Assembly: GCF_018304965.1 (NCBI RefSeq)
Contig: NZ_JAGQED010000005.1
Span: 1-64,000 of the forward strand
DNA length: 64,000 nucleotides
DNA from: Collimonas antrihumi
Lineage (GTDB): Bacteria; Pseudomonadota; Gammaproteobacteria; Burkholderiales; Burkholderiaceae_D
Reading direction: 5' to 3'
This document shows positions 17,371 through 26,459 of this stretch, in pieces. The stretch's first letter is position 1. Each line of letters begins with the position of its first letter. Below the pieces are notes generated by a model, which saw nothing but the letters and a program-made list of their open reading frames with translations, did no database searches and was not told where the DNA came from. The translations under genes and the position numbers were made by a program.

Positions 17371-20070
17371 TCAGAAGAATTGATAGTTGGCACGGACGAA
17401 GAACGCACGGCCGACTGGATCACCATAACGCGCATCGTAACCATACTGAAAGTTATCGGTGACGTTAGACGATGGTGGGTCGGTGTTCAGCAGATTCTTG
17501 ATACCGGCAGTCAAGGTCAGGTTCTTGAAGCCAGTGTAGGAAGCTGACGCGTTGTAACGTGTGTAGGAGCCGACTTCGTGGTGGTTGTGCTGCTTATCGA
17601 TCAGGCCGCCGTTTTGATCGCGGTAACCAGTCGTGTACACCTGTTGCAACACTGCATTCCAAGGACCTTTGGACCAGTTGAATGTTGCAGTATGACGCCA
17701 GCGGAAAATCGGACCGCCGTTGGCATAGACTGCCAGATTGTTCTGGTAAGCGCCGCCAGCTTCAGTCTGATAGTCGTACTGGGTGATGTAAGTACCATCC
17801 AGCGACAGGCCGAAATTACCCCAAGCAGTCTTCGGCAGATGGTATCCGAAGCCGAGGTCGAAACCGGAGGTATGGATATTGCCCAGATTGACGTTGGTGT
17901 TGGTAATGTATTGCAACGAACCGTCAGCATTGCGGACAAAATTCGCAGCGTACTTGACCGGGTCAGCAAAAATATCCTGTTCCGAGATCACGGAGATCTG
18001 GTTCTTGATCTTGATGTTGAAATAGTCGATCGATGTCGTGAGGTTCGGCAGCGGCTCAGCAACCATACCCAGCGTGAACGAAGTCGATTTTTCCGGCTGC
18101 AGTTTGGTGTTACCACCGATCAGACGGAAAAACTGCTGGTTACAATCGCGCGAAAAATTGCCGCCTGCGGCGACATTCCCGCCTGGACACAAGGCTGGGT
18201 CGTTGTAAGCGCTTTGTGTATAGGTCGTCGAGTTTGGATCATGCAGTTCATACAGGCTCGGTGCGCGGAAACCGGTGCTGTAGGTGGTGCGGAACATCAA
18301 CTGCTTGGCTGGCTGCCAACGCAAGGAAGCCTTAGGATTGAGCGTGCCGCCTACATCGCTGTAGTTGTCGTAGCGAGCAGCAACGTTCGCCTCAAGGGTT
18401 TTGAAGATCGGCACGTTCAACTCGGTAAACACCGCCTTGACGTTACGGCTGCCGGATGAAGACTGGGCTGTAGAAGAACCGGTACTTTGCGACAAATCGG
18501 CGACGTTATGATCGACGTTGAAGTTTGCCTTTTCCTTACGCAGCTCACCGCCGAAAGCGAAACCAACGCCACCTGCAGGCAACTGGAACAATTCACGGCT
18601 GGCAGTGAAGTCCAGAGTCGTGACTGTCGTCTTCGCATCTTCATAAATACCCTTTACCTGGGCATTATTCAGATAGGCTTGGCCAGCTGCATCCTGCGGA
18701 CCAAACGGATTGATAACGCCGCTCAACATACCGGCTTTAACCAGGTCGTTGTTCAGGTAACCGCGGACCAGATTGTCGCTAGCCTTGCTCATTGCATAAG
18801 CCAGACCGGTCTTGTAGTCCCAGCCGGCGACCGTGCCATCCAGGCTCAGCAATAGACGATCGGTAGTGTTTTTGGAGTCTGTGACGCGAGGGCCGGTAGC
18901 CTGGGAACGCCAGTTCAAAGCCAACGGATTACCGCTGCCAACACCTGGGGTAATACCATTACCCGGGTAGTAACGACTGTTCGGATTGATGACGTAGTCA
19001 CCGCTGCCACCGTCATAATTCGCACTGGAGAAAACGTCAGGAGCAACGTAAGTCTTGATCTTGCTTTCTGAGTGCAGGTATTCAACTGACGCGGTATTGT
19101 CCGCATTCAGCTTGAAACTGCCCTTGCCCAAGACAGCAATTTCTTCCGTCTTTGGCACGATGCCGATAGTAGCCTGGGTGTTGTAACGGCAGATACCGCC
19201 TTTAGCGTTATAGGCATAAGGAGGATTGTTGCAGTTCGGCGTCCCGGCATATGGATTGCTCATGTCTCCGGTAACGACATCCGTGAAGTTACCTGGCATC
19301 GCATTCGCGCTGCCGGTATTCAAGCCGATGCGAGGATTCTGACCGCCCGGGGCCGAGAAGCTGCGATCAGCCGCCTTGACAGCATTCTGCGTGTGGTAAT
19401 CGATCACGCCAAAGAAGTTGTAGCCGTCTTTGTCCAGATCGCCCTTGCCGCCCGACAGATTGAAACGCTTTTCAGCAGCGCCGGCTTGTTGCGGCAGGAT
19501 GCCTTCGGCGCTCAGGTTGAGACCGGTGTACGAACGCTTGGTGATGAAGTTGATTACGCCGCCGATAGCATCGGTACCGTAAATCGCAGACGCACCGTCG
19601 CGCAGAACTTCAACGCGGTCCAGCGCTGCAATCGGAATCACGTTCAAATCGACTGCGGAACCGTCGAACGCGGCATTCGCCAGGCGACGACCATTCAGCA
19701 GCACCAGTGTCTTGTTGGAGCCCAGGCCACGCAAGTCGGCAGAAGAACCTACGGTCTTGCCGGCGCCGACGTTGGAAGAGGCTGTGAATTGTGTTTGATT
19801 GCCCGAGATGCTGGACAAGACTTCAGCGGCTGTAGTAGCGCCAGTCTTGACAAAATCGTCGGCCTTAATCGTTGTGATTGGCGAAGCGCCTTCGGAGGCA
19901 ACCCGCTTAATCGATGAGCCGGTAATTTCGACTCGTTGCATTTGTTGCGGAGCATCGTCCGTCTTCGTCTCCTGCGCCTGCACTGAATGGGCCATCAAAC
20001 CTAGCCCAACAGCTACGCCGCCTGAAAACATCAGTCGCAGCGAACGTGGCAATCCCCGTTCCTTCATCAT
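17371..20070 (-). CDS. TonB-dependent outer-membrane receptor (large, Oar/CirA-like)
   Basis: 899 residues from ATG 20070 (AGGGAG seven bases upstream). Signal peptide ends near HSVQAQE. A TonB box-like segment (QRVEITGSS) is followed by the plug: GASPITTIKADDFVKTGATT, LRGLGSNKTLVLLNGRRLA, VEVLRDGASAIYGTDAIGGV. A 22-strand beta-barrel runs to the C-terminal Phe (FFVRANYQFF). This LNGRR-type subfamily is common in Gram-negatives that take up oligomers such as peptides or sugars rather than iron chelates. No STN domain. Being beside tonB-exbBD and the peptide ABC transporter, a peptide-like substrate is my inference, not shown by sequence. Confidence 0.92.
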   Translation of the reverse strand: MMKERGLPRSLRLMFSGGVAVGLGLMAHSVQAQETKTDDAPQQMQRVEITGSSIKRVASEGASPITTIKADDFVKTGATTAAEVLSSISGNQTQFTASSNVGAGKTVGSSADLRGLGSNKTLVLLNGRRLANAAFDGSAVDLNVIPIAALDRVEVLRDGASAIYGTDAIGGVINFITKRSYTGLNLSAEGILPQQAGAAEKRFNLSGGKGDLDKDGYNFFGVIDYHTQNAVKAADRSFSAPGGQNPRIGLNTGSANAMPGNFTDVVTGDMSNPYAGTPNCNNPPYAYNAKGGICRYNTQATIGIVPKTEEIAVLGKGSFKLNADNTASVEYLHSESKIKTYVAPDVFSSANYDGGSGDYVINPNSRYYPGNGITPGVGSGNPLALNWRSQATGPRVTDSKNTTDRLLLSLDGTVAGWDYKTGLAYAMSKASDNLVRGYLNNDLVKAGMLSGVINPFGPQDAAGQAYLNNAQVKGIYEDAKTTVTTLDFTASRELFQLPAGGVGFAFGGELRKEKANFNVDHNVADLSQSTGSSTAQSSSGSRNVKAVFTELNVPIFKTLEANVAARYDNYSDVGGTLNPKASLRWQPAKQLMFRTTYSTGFRAPSLYELHDPNSTTYTQSAYNDPALCPGGNVAAGGNFSRDCNQQFFRLIGGNTKLQPEKSTSFTLGMVAEPLPNLTTSIDYFNIKIKNQISVISEQDIFADPVKYAANFVRNADGSLQYITNTNVNLGNIHTSGFDLGFGYHLPKTAWGNFGLSLDGTYITQYDYQTEAGGAYQNNLAVYANGGPIFRWRHTATFNWSKGPWNAVLQQVYTTGYRDQNGGLIDKQHNHHEVGSYTRYNASASYTGFKNLTLTAGIKNLLNTDPPSSNVTDNFQYGYDARYGDPVGRAFFVRANYQFF

Positions 20071-20525
20071 AACCAAACTCCCTATGGGTAAAAGTTAGAG
20101 TTGAAATTTAAGTTTTTGTAATAAAGCAAACACGATTTGTTAATCGCCTTCTGAGCGATGCGTCAAAAATCTATTCACAACAACGACCAAAAAGCAGATT
20201 TTATTTCGCGTGTAAAACAGTACTGCACGGTTGCTTTCCTGGTCCCAATTTGTGATTGTTTGCCAGAAACATTTCCGCTGATACCTACAAGCAAAAAACA
20301 TGCCACACAAAGCAATGCAGCTAAAATAGTGTATCCTAAAAAAAATAAAAACAGCATTAAATTTGGGAACGCCTGCGATACTGTTGCTTATATACGCCAA
20401 ATAACAAATACGCATACAACTATAAGTAAAACCGCATAGGCCCGTTTAACGGCGTAAATAAGCCATTTCCAGTTGGAAAACAAAATAATTTAATGCCTAA
20501 AAGGCAAGAAAAAAGAGTTTAGACG
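20071..20525. other. A/T-rich intergenic region between the receptor and the first peptide-binding protein
   Basis: 455 bases, clearly richer in A+T than the flanking genes. It must hold the promoters of both divergent units. Open frames of 60-93 codons occur on both strands but have no ribosome site or family features. I cannot name a definite operator. Confidence 0.5.
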
Positions 20526-22325
20526 ATGTGGAACTTTAAACAATTCAAGCAATCGTGCATTGCACCAATAATGCTGTTTGGCTGCATCGCAGGTGCAACA
20601 TTTCCGGTGCAAGCGGGCAACAATCCAGCAGATCCATCCAAAGTGGTGCATGCCGCTTTCGAGGCAGCGGACGACGGCATGGATCCTGTGCGTACCGTCA
20701 ATGCCTATTCCAGCTGGCTATCCGAAGCGATTTTCGAGCGCCTCTTAACTTATGACTATCTGGCACGCCCCGCCAAACTGATACCCGGGACCGCAGAGGC
20801 CATGCCAGAGGTGAGCGACGGCGGCAAGACTTATGTCTTCCATATCAAGAAGGGAATTTACTTTGCCCCGGACCCTGCCTTCAAAGGGACGCGCCGCGAA
20901 CTGACCGCCCAAGACTACGCCTATACTTTCAAACGCTTTCTCGACCCCAAGAACCGTTCGCCGTCCGCCAATGTCTTGCAAGGCAAAATCGCAGGCATGG
21001 ATGAACTGATCGCCAAGGCACAGAAAAGCGGCCGTTTCGACTACGACGCGCCAGTAAGCGGCCTGCAAACCCCTGACCGCTATACCCTGCAGATCACGCT
21101 CAATGCACCCGACTACAATTTCCTGTACATCATGGGATTCGTAGCCTTGGGCGCGCAAGCGCGTGAAGTGGTCGACGCCTACGGCGACCAGACCGGAGCC
21201 CATCCGGTTGGCACCGGCCCCTACATGCTTCAGGAATATGTCCCGCGCAGCAAAATCGTATTGGTTGCCAATCCTGAATACCGTGGCTACACGTGGGATT
21301 TCAAATCGTCCGGTACCGCCTGGGACGACCAGCTGGTGCACGACATGAAGGGCAAGAAGATGCCGCAGGTTGGCCGTGTCGAGGTCAGCATCATCGAGGA
21401 GGAGCAATCACGCTGGCTGGCTTTCCAAGGCAAGCAGATCGACCTCGACTACCTGCCCCAGGCAGCAGCCCCGACCGTATTGGACGGAAAAAAACTGAAA
21501 CAATCCTTTCTCGATCAGGGGATCCGCCTGGACACCGTAGTTGAGCCAGGCGTGGTCTATACGTTCCTGAACTATAAAGACCCTGTCATCGGTGGCAGCA
21601 GCCTGGAGAAAAACGCACTGCGCCGCGCGATTGCAATGTCTTATAACATTCAGGATGACATAGCCCAGGTCCGCTTGGGGCTGGCAGTGAAAGCGGAAAT
21701 GGCAATCCCCGCCGGAGTCGTCGGCCATGACCCCAACTACCGCAACAGCATTGCCTACGATCCGGCGCTGGCAAACAAATTGCTTGATCACTTCGGTTAC
21801 AAGCGTGGGGCCGATGGTTACCGCACTCTTCCGGACGGGCGGCCACTGGTTTTGAAAATAGCCACCGAGGCGCAGGCGATCAATGTCGTTCTCTCGGAAA
21901 TATGGAAGCGCGGGCTCGACAAAATCGGTATTCATGCCGATTTCCGGGTCAGCAATTTTGCAGACAACCTGAAGGCAGCAACGGAATGCAAATTGATGAT
22001 GTGGAACGGTTCCTGGGTCGCAGACTACCCTGAAGGCGATAATTTCATGCAGTTGCTATATGGCCCGAATGTGGGGCAAGGCAACAACGGCTGCTATAGC
22101 TCGCCAGCCTTCGATGCGCTCTACGTCAAGGCAAAAGCATTGCCGCCAGGCCCGGAACGCAATCAGTTGTATGTCGAGATGAGCCGCCAGATGGAAGCCG
22201 ATACCGCCTGGGTGCTCAGCGTGTCGCGCCTGCGCAACTGGCTGATCCGGCCGTGGATCAAGGGCTTCAAGCGCCACCCTATCCTGCAGGCAGACTGGAT
22301 GTATCTGGATGTTGAAAAACACTAA
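20526..22325 (+). CDS. Peptide ABC transporter substrate-binding protein 1 (SBP family 5)
   Basis: 599 residues with a signal peptide ending near PVQAGNN (residue 33). It opens with the family 5 pattern AFEAADDGMDPVRTVNAYSS and has FHIKKGIYFAPDPAF, VGTGPYMLQEYVPRSKIVL and a C-terminal YLDVEKH. Such proteins capture oligopeptides in the periplasm and hand them to Dpp/Opp-type permeases. The two following genes are paralogues; this one and the next are the closer pair. It leads the cluster, about 450 bases from the divergent receptor gene. Confidence 0.92.
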   Translation: MWNFKQFKQSCIAPIMLFGCIAGATFPVQAGNNPADPSKVVHAAFEAADDGMDPVRTVNAYSSWLSEAIFERLLTYDYLARPAKLIPGTAEAMPEVSDGGKTYVFHIKKGIYFAPDPAFKGTRRELTAQDYAYTFKRFLDPKNRSPSANVLQGKIAGMDELIAKAQKSGRFDYDAPVSGLQTPDRYTLQITLNAPDYNFLYIMGFVALGAQAREVVDAYGDQTGAHPVGTGPYMLQEYVPRSKIVLVANPEYRGYTWDFKSSGTAWDDQLVHDMKGKKMPQVGRVEVSIIEEEQSRWLAFQGKQIDLDYLPQAAAPTVLDGKKLKQSFLDQGIRLDTVVEPGVVYTFLNYKDPVIGGSSLEKNALRRAIAMSYNIQDDIAQVRLGLAVKAEMAIPAGVVGHDPNYRNSIAYDPALANKLLDHFGYKRGADGYRTLPDGRPLVLKIATEAQAINVVLSEIWKRGLDKIGIHADFRVSNFADNLKAATECKLMMWNGSWVADYPEGDNFMQLLYGPNVGQGNNGCYSSPAFDALYVKAKALPPGPERNQLYVEMSRQMEADTAWVLSVSRLRNWLIRPWIKGFKRHPILQADWMYLDVEKH

Positions 22326-22638
22326 ACGCTAATTTATCTGCTCATCTATCTTTTTGCGCGGGATTCTGTAGTATGCCGCCTTAACCTGGAATAAATGGCT
22401 GCCATCAGCCACAAAATTACACACAACAGGAGACAAACCACATGCCAGGTTTCACTTAGACAGAATAAAACGTACAGATTCAGATATTATTGAATTACCA
22501 AGTAAAAAGGTATTGATCACGCGTTCGCTTACCGGTGAATTAGCGCGATGTCATCGGAGATGACACTATTTTGTGCAGAAGATAAGCAATCTTAAGTGCA
22601 TATAGAAAATAACCACCTGCTCAAAAGGCAACAAGAAA
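22326..22638. other. Spacer between SBP genes 1 and 2, with a tiny reading frame
   Basis: 313 bases. At 22442-22459 a five-codon frame (MPGFT then TAG) stands eight bases after a strong AGGAGA. This may be the remnant of a lost gene start, or a small leader. The remainder is A/T-rich and may hold a second promoter for SBP 2. Confidence 0.4.
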
Positions 22639-24450
22639 ATGCTTCGAAAAATGTCGAATTCAGTCAGATTCAAAAAAATATTGCTAGCGCAAATGCTGGC
22701 CTTTACAGCATTCGCGGGCAGCGCCGCCGGTGCTCATGCCGGGACAAATCCAGCCGATCCTTCGAAAGTGATACGCACCGCATTTGAAGCTGCGGACGAT
22801 GGCTTCGACATGGTGCGCACCCAGAATTTTTATTCAGGATGGGTCAGCGAAGTCATCTATGAAACCCTGCTTACCTACGACTACCTGGCACGACCAGCCA
22901 AGTTAGTGCCGGAGACGGTAGAGGCGATGCCGGAAATCAGCGAGGATGGCAAGACATATACCTTTCATCTAAAAAAAGGGATTTATTTCTCGCCCGACCC
23001 CGTTTTCAAAGGTGTGCGTAGAGAACTCATTGCCGCAGACTACATTTACACCTTCATGCGGGCCCTTGATCCGCAAAACCGGTCACCGCACGCCAGCTTC
23101 GTGACGGGTAAGATTGCCGGCCTCGACGATCTTGCCGAGCTAGCCAGAAAAACCGGGCATTTCAACTACGATGCATCGATAGCCGGATTACAGGCGCCTG
23201 ACCGCTATACGTTAAAAGTCACCCTGAATGCCAAGGACTACAACTTCCTGAACGTAGTTGCCTATGCCGGCTTCGGCGCGGTGGCACGTGAAGTTGTCAC
23301 TGCCTACGGCCAGCAAAGCGGTCAACATCCGGTCGGCACCGGACCTTATATGTTGGAAACGTATGTCCCGCGCAGCAAGATCGTACTGGCCGCCAATCCT
23401 GAGTATCGTGGCTACATCTGGGACTTCAAACCCTCTGCGGACGCTATCGACAAGCAAATCATCAAAGACATGCAGGGCAAGAAAATGCCCCAAGTCGGCC
23501 GAGTCGAGATCAGCATCATCGAAGAAAACCAATCGCGCTGGCTGGCATTCCAGGGGAAGCAAATCGATTTCGACAAAATGCCAGAGACCGCTGCCCCGAC
23601 CGTGCTGGATGGCGACAAACTGAAACCAGAATATGCAGAGCAAGGTATACAGCTACAGCGCATCGTCGATGCAGGCATCACCTACAACATCTTGAATATG
23701 AAAGATCCGGTGATCGGAGGCTACAGCAACGATAAGATTGCACTTCGGCGCGCCATAGTAATGGCATATAACAATAAGGAAGAAGCCTCTTTATTGCGCA
23801 ATGGCCAGGCCGTCAAACTCGAAATGCTGATTCCGCCAGGGGTAGGAGGCTATGATCCCAAATATCGCAGCAGCATCGACTACAACCCGGCATTAGCCAA
23901 CAAGCTGCTCGATCACTTCGGCTATAAGCGCGGTGCCGACGGTTACCGCAATATGCCGGACGGTAAGCCACTGCTGTTGAAATACACCAGCAATCAAGGC
24001 GGGATCAACCAGGAAATGTCAGAGCTCTGGAAACGCGGCCTCGACCTGATCGGCATCCGGACCAAATTCATCGTCAGCAATTTTGCCGACAACCTGAAAG
24101 CCGCGACCTCTTGCGAATTGATGATGTGGGGCGCGGCCTGGAATGCCGATTATCCGGAAGCCGAGAATTTCCTGCAATTGCTGTACGGGCCGAATTCCGG
24201 CCACGGCAACCACGGCTGCTATCAATCGCCAGCCTTTGATGCTCTCTATGTCAAAGCCATGGCGCTGCCTTTCGGCCCTGAGCGCGATAAGGTCTACGAG
24301 CAAATGAACCGACAGTTCGAAGCCGACACCGCCTGGTCGCTGAACACCACCAGAATCCGCAATTGGCTGGTACGACCATGGGTCAAGGGTTTCAAAAAAC
24401 ACCCGATCCTGCACGCTGAATGGCAGTACATCGATGTCGAGAAACACTAA
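22639..24450 (+). CDS. Peptide ABC transporter substrate-binding protein 2 (SBP family 5)
   Basis: 603 residues with a signal peptide ending near GAHAGTN. Nearly every block of SBP 1 recurs with small changes: AFEAADDGFDMVRTQNFYSG, YDYLARPAKLVPETVEAMPE, VGTGPYMLETYVPRSKIVLA and a C-terminal YIDVEKH. This shows a recent tandem duplication followed by drift. Differences cluster in the middle and in the C-terminal lobe, where peptide side chains would be read, so the copies may differ in preference. Likely to share the permeases at 28.5-32 kb. Confidence 0.92.
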   Translation: MLRKMSNSVRFKKILLAQMLAFTAFAGSAAGAHAGTNPADPSKVIRTAFEAADDGFDMVRTQNFYSGWVSEVIYETLLTYDYLARPAKLVPETVEAMPEISEDGKTYTFHLKKGIYFSPDPVFKGVRRELIAADYIYTFMRALDPQNRSPHASFVTGKIAGLDDLAELARKTGHFNYDASIAGLQAPDRYTLKVTLNAKDYNFLNVVAYAGFGAVAREVVTAYGQQSGQHPVGTGPYMLETYVPRSKIVLAANPEYRGYIWDFKPSADAIDKQIIKDMQGKKMPQVGRVEISIIEENQSRWLAFQGKQIDFDKMPETAAPTVLDGDKLKPEYAEQGIQLQRIVDAGITYNILNMKDPVIGGYSNDKIALRRAIVMAYNNKEEASLLRNGQAVKLEMLIPPGVGGYDPKYRSSIDYNPALANKLLDHFGYKRGADGYRNMPDGKPLLLKYTSNQGGINQEMSELWKRGLDLIGIRTKFIVSNFADNLKAATSCELMMWGAAWNADYPEAENFLQLLYGPNSGHGNHGCYQSPAFDALYVKAMALPFGPERDKVYEQMNRQFEADTAWSLNTTRIRNWLVRPWVKGFKKHPILHAEWQYIDVEKH

Positions 24451-24547
24451 TTCGCCCCCTATACGAAAATAGAACCCTGCTCCGGCAAGTGTGATCCGCC
24501 TGCCGCAGTTTCAATTTAGCTAGAGTTATTTGAAGGAGACAAATGGT

Positions 24548-26359
24548 ATGAACTCGCTTTGGTTACGCGGGATATTGGTTGCCTGTTTAGCGTGCGCGCT
24601 GCCGATGAAAGCATCGGCAGCAACAACTGCAGCAGCGCCAATTTCCCCGGCAGATCCCGACAAGGTACTGCGCTTTGTTTTCGTGGCGCCTGAAACCGGT
24701 TTCGATCCGGCGGTTACGCGCGATTTGTATTCGCAGCTGGTCAATCAGTCGGTATTTGAAACACTGTTCGCCTATGAATACCTGGCGCGGCCAGCCAAGC
24801 TGATGCCATCTGCGGCCGCAGCACTGCCGGAAGTCAGCCCGGATGGCATGACCTATACCATCCGCCTGAAAAAAGGCGTCTACTTTGCCGATGATCCGGT
24901 CTTCAACGGCAAGAAGCGCGAACTGACCATGGCCGATTTCGTCTATTCGTGGAAACGCCTGTTCGATCCGCAACTGGCCTCGCCGCAAACCTGGCTGCTG
25001 GAAGGTAAAGTGGTCGGCCTCGACGAAGTGGCGGCGCAAGCCAAGAAAACCGGCCATTTCGATTACGACGCCAACGTCCCCGGCTTTGAATTGCTGGACC
25101 GCTATACCCTGCGGATCCACCTGAAACAACCTGACTTCAACCTCGGCATGATCCTGGCGCATCAACCGACGAGCGCAGTCGCCCGCGAAGTAATCGAAAA
25201 ATATCGCGATGCGCAAGGCACCGTGATGGGACATCCGGTCGGCACCGGCCCCTACATATTGAGCCAATGGATACGCGGTTCGCGCATGGTGTTGACTGCC
25301 AATCCGGATTACCGCGGCTATACATGGGATTTCCAACCCAGCACCGACCCGGGCGATGCCGCTATCGTCGCCAAGATGAAGGGCAAGCGCATGCCGCAAA
25401 TCGGCCGCGTGGAAATCAGCGTCATGGTGGAGGACCAGTCGCGTTTACTGGCGTTCGAAGGCGATGAAGTCGACATCACCGAATTGCAGGGTCCGCTGGC
25501 GCCGCAAGTCATGGCCGGCGGCAAGCTGAAGCCAGAGTTTGTAAAAAAAGGCGTGCAACTGTCGCGTATCGTCGACCCTGAAATCAGCTATTACTACTGG
25601 AATATGCAAGACCCGGTACTGGGCGGCATGAGCAAGGAAAAAATCGCCCTGCGCCGTGCCATCGCCATGGCCCATAACGTGCGCGAAGAAATCAAGGTAG
25701 TCTGGAACGACGAAGCGATCCCGCTTGAATATCCGATTCCGCCAGGCGTGGTCGGCTACGATCCGGATTACAAAAGCAGCATCCAGTATGAACCGGAAGT
25801 GGCCAACGCCTTGCTCGACAAGTTCGGCTACAAGATCGGCAAGGACGGCTATCGTACCCTGCCGGACGGCAAGCCTCTGACGGTCCGTTACTCCGCCCGC
25901 GCAGACTCCAACGGTCAGCAGCAATCGGAAATGTGGAAGAAAACCTACGACACCATCCACATTCGCATGGTCGGCGATCTGAAAACTTTCCCCGATCTGC
26001 TCAAGGCAGAAAAAGAGTGCCAGCTGCAAACCCGCACTGCACCATGGATTGCCGACTATCCGGACGGCGACAACTTCATGCAATTGTTCTACGGGCCTAA
26101 TGTCGGCCAGAACAACAACGGCTGTAACAAGATCCCCGAATACGACGTGCTCTACGCTGCATCGCAGAAATTGCCGGCCGGCCCGGAACGCGACCTGTTG
26201 TATCACAAGATGACGCGTATCCTGGAAGTGGATGCGCCGATCCGTATCGGCTATGCCCGCTACCGCAACATGATCGCGCAACCGCGTGTGATCGGTTACA
26301 AAAAACACCCGGTCATGCCTACCGAATGGATGTATTTCGATATCGAAAAACGTAAATAG
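24548..26359 (+). CDS. Peptide ABC transporter substrate-binding protein 3 (SBP family 5)
   Basis: 603 residues from ATG 24548; AAGGAG at 24533-24538 fits it, while the upstream in-frame TTG at 24530 overlaps that site. Signal peptide ends near KASAATT. It is more distant from copies 1 and 2 but clearly homologous (YEYLARPAKLMPSAAAALPE, HPVGTGPYILSQWIRGSRMV, YFDIEKRK). It is the copy directly upstream of the peptidase and permease genes, so it may be the ancestral partner of the transporter. Confidence 0.92.
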   Translation: MNSLWLRGILVACLACALPMKASAATTAAAPISPADPDKVLRFVFVAPETGFDPAVTRDLYSQLVNQSVFETLFAYEYLARPAKLMPSAAAALPEVSPDGMTYTIRLKKGVYFADDPVFNGKKRELTMADFVYSWKRLFDPQLASPQTWLLEGKVVGLDEVAAQAKKTGHFDYDANVPGFELLDRYTLRIHLKQPDFNLGMILAHQPTSAVAREVIEKYRDAQGTVMGHPVGTGPYILSQWIRGSRMVLTANPDYRGYTWDFQPSTDPGDAAIVAKMKGKRMPQIGRVEISVMVEDQSRLLAFEGDEVDITELQGPLAPQVMAGGKLKPEFVKKGVQLSRIVDPEISYYYWNMQDPVLGGMSKEKIALRRAIAMAHNVREEIKVVWNDEAIPLEYPIPPGVVGYDPDYKSSIQYEPEVANALLDKFGYKIGKDGYRTLPDGKPLTVRYSARADSNGQQQSEMWKKTYDTIHIRMVGDLKTFPDLLKAEKECQLQTRTAPWIADYPDGDNFMQLFYGPNVGQNNNGCNKIPEYDVLYAASQKLPAGPERDLLYHKMTRILEVDAPIRIGYARYRNMIAQPRVIGYKKHPVMPTEWMYFDIEKRK

Positions 26360-26380
26360 AAATGTAAACAAAAATACTAC

Positions 26381-26410
26381 GGAGCGGAATCGCCCAGCGC
26401 CTTCCGCTCC
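26381..26410 (+). terminator. Intercistronic hairpin before the M3 peptidase gene
   Basis: GGAGCGGAA (26381-26389) pairs perfectly with TTCCGCTCC (26402-26410). There is no T-run, so it more likely protects the binding-protein mRNA or reduces read-through than fully terminates; high binding-protein to permease ratios are usual in such operons. Confidence 0.5.
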
Positions 26411-26459
26411 CCGCTCCCACTAACCATCAACTATTACTAAGCCCTATTTGAGGAAATGC

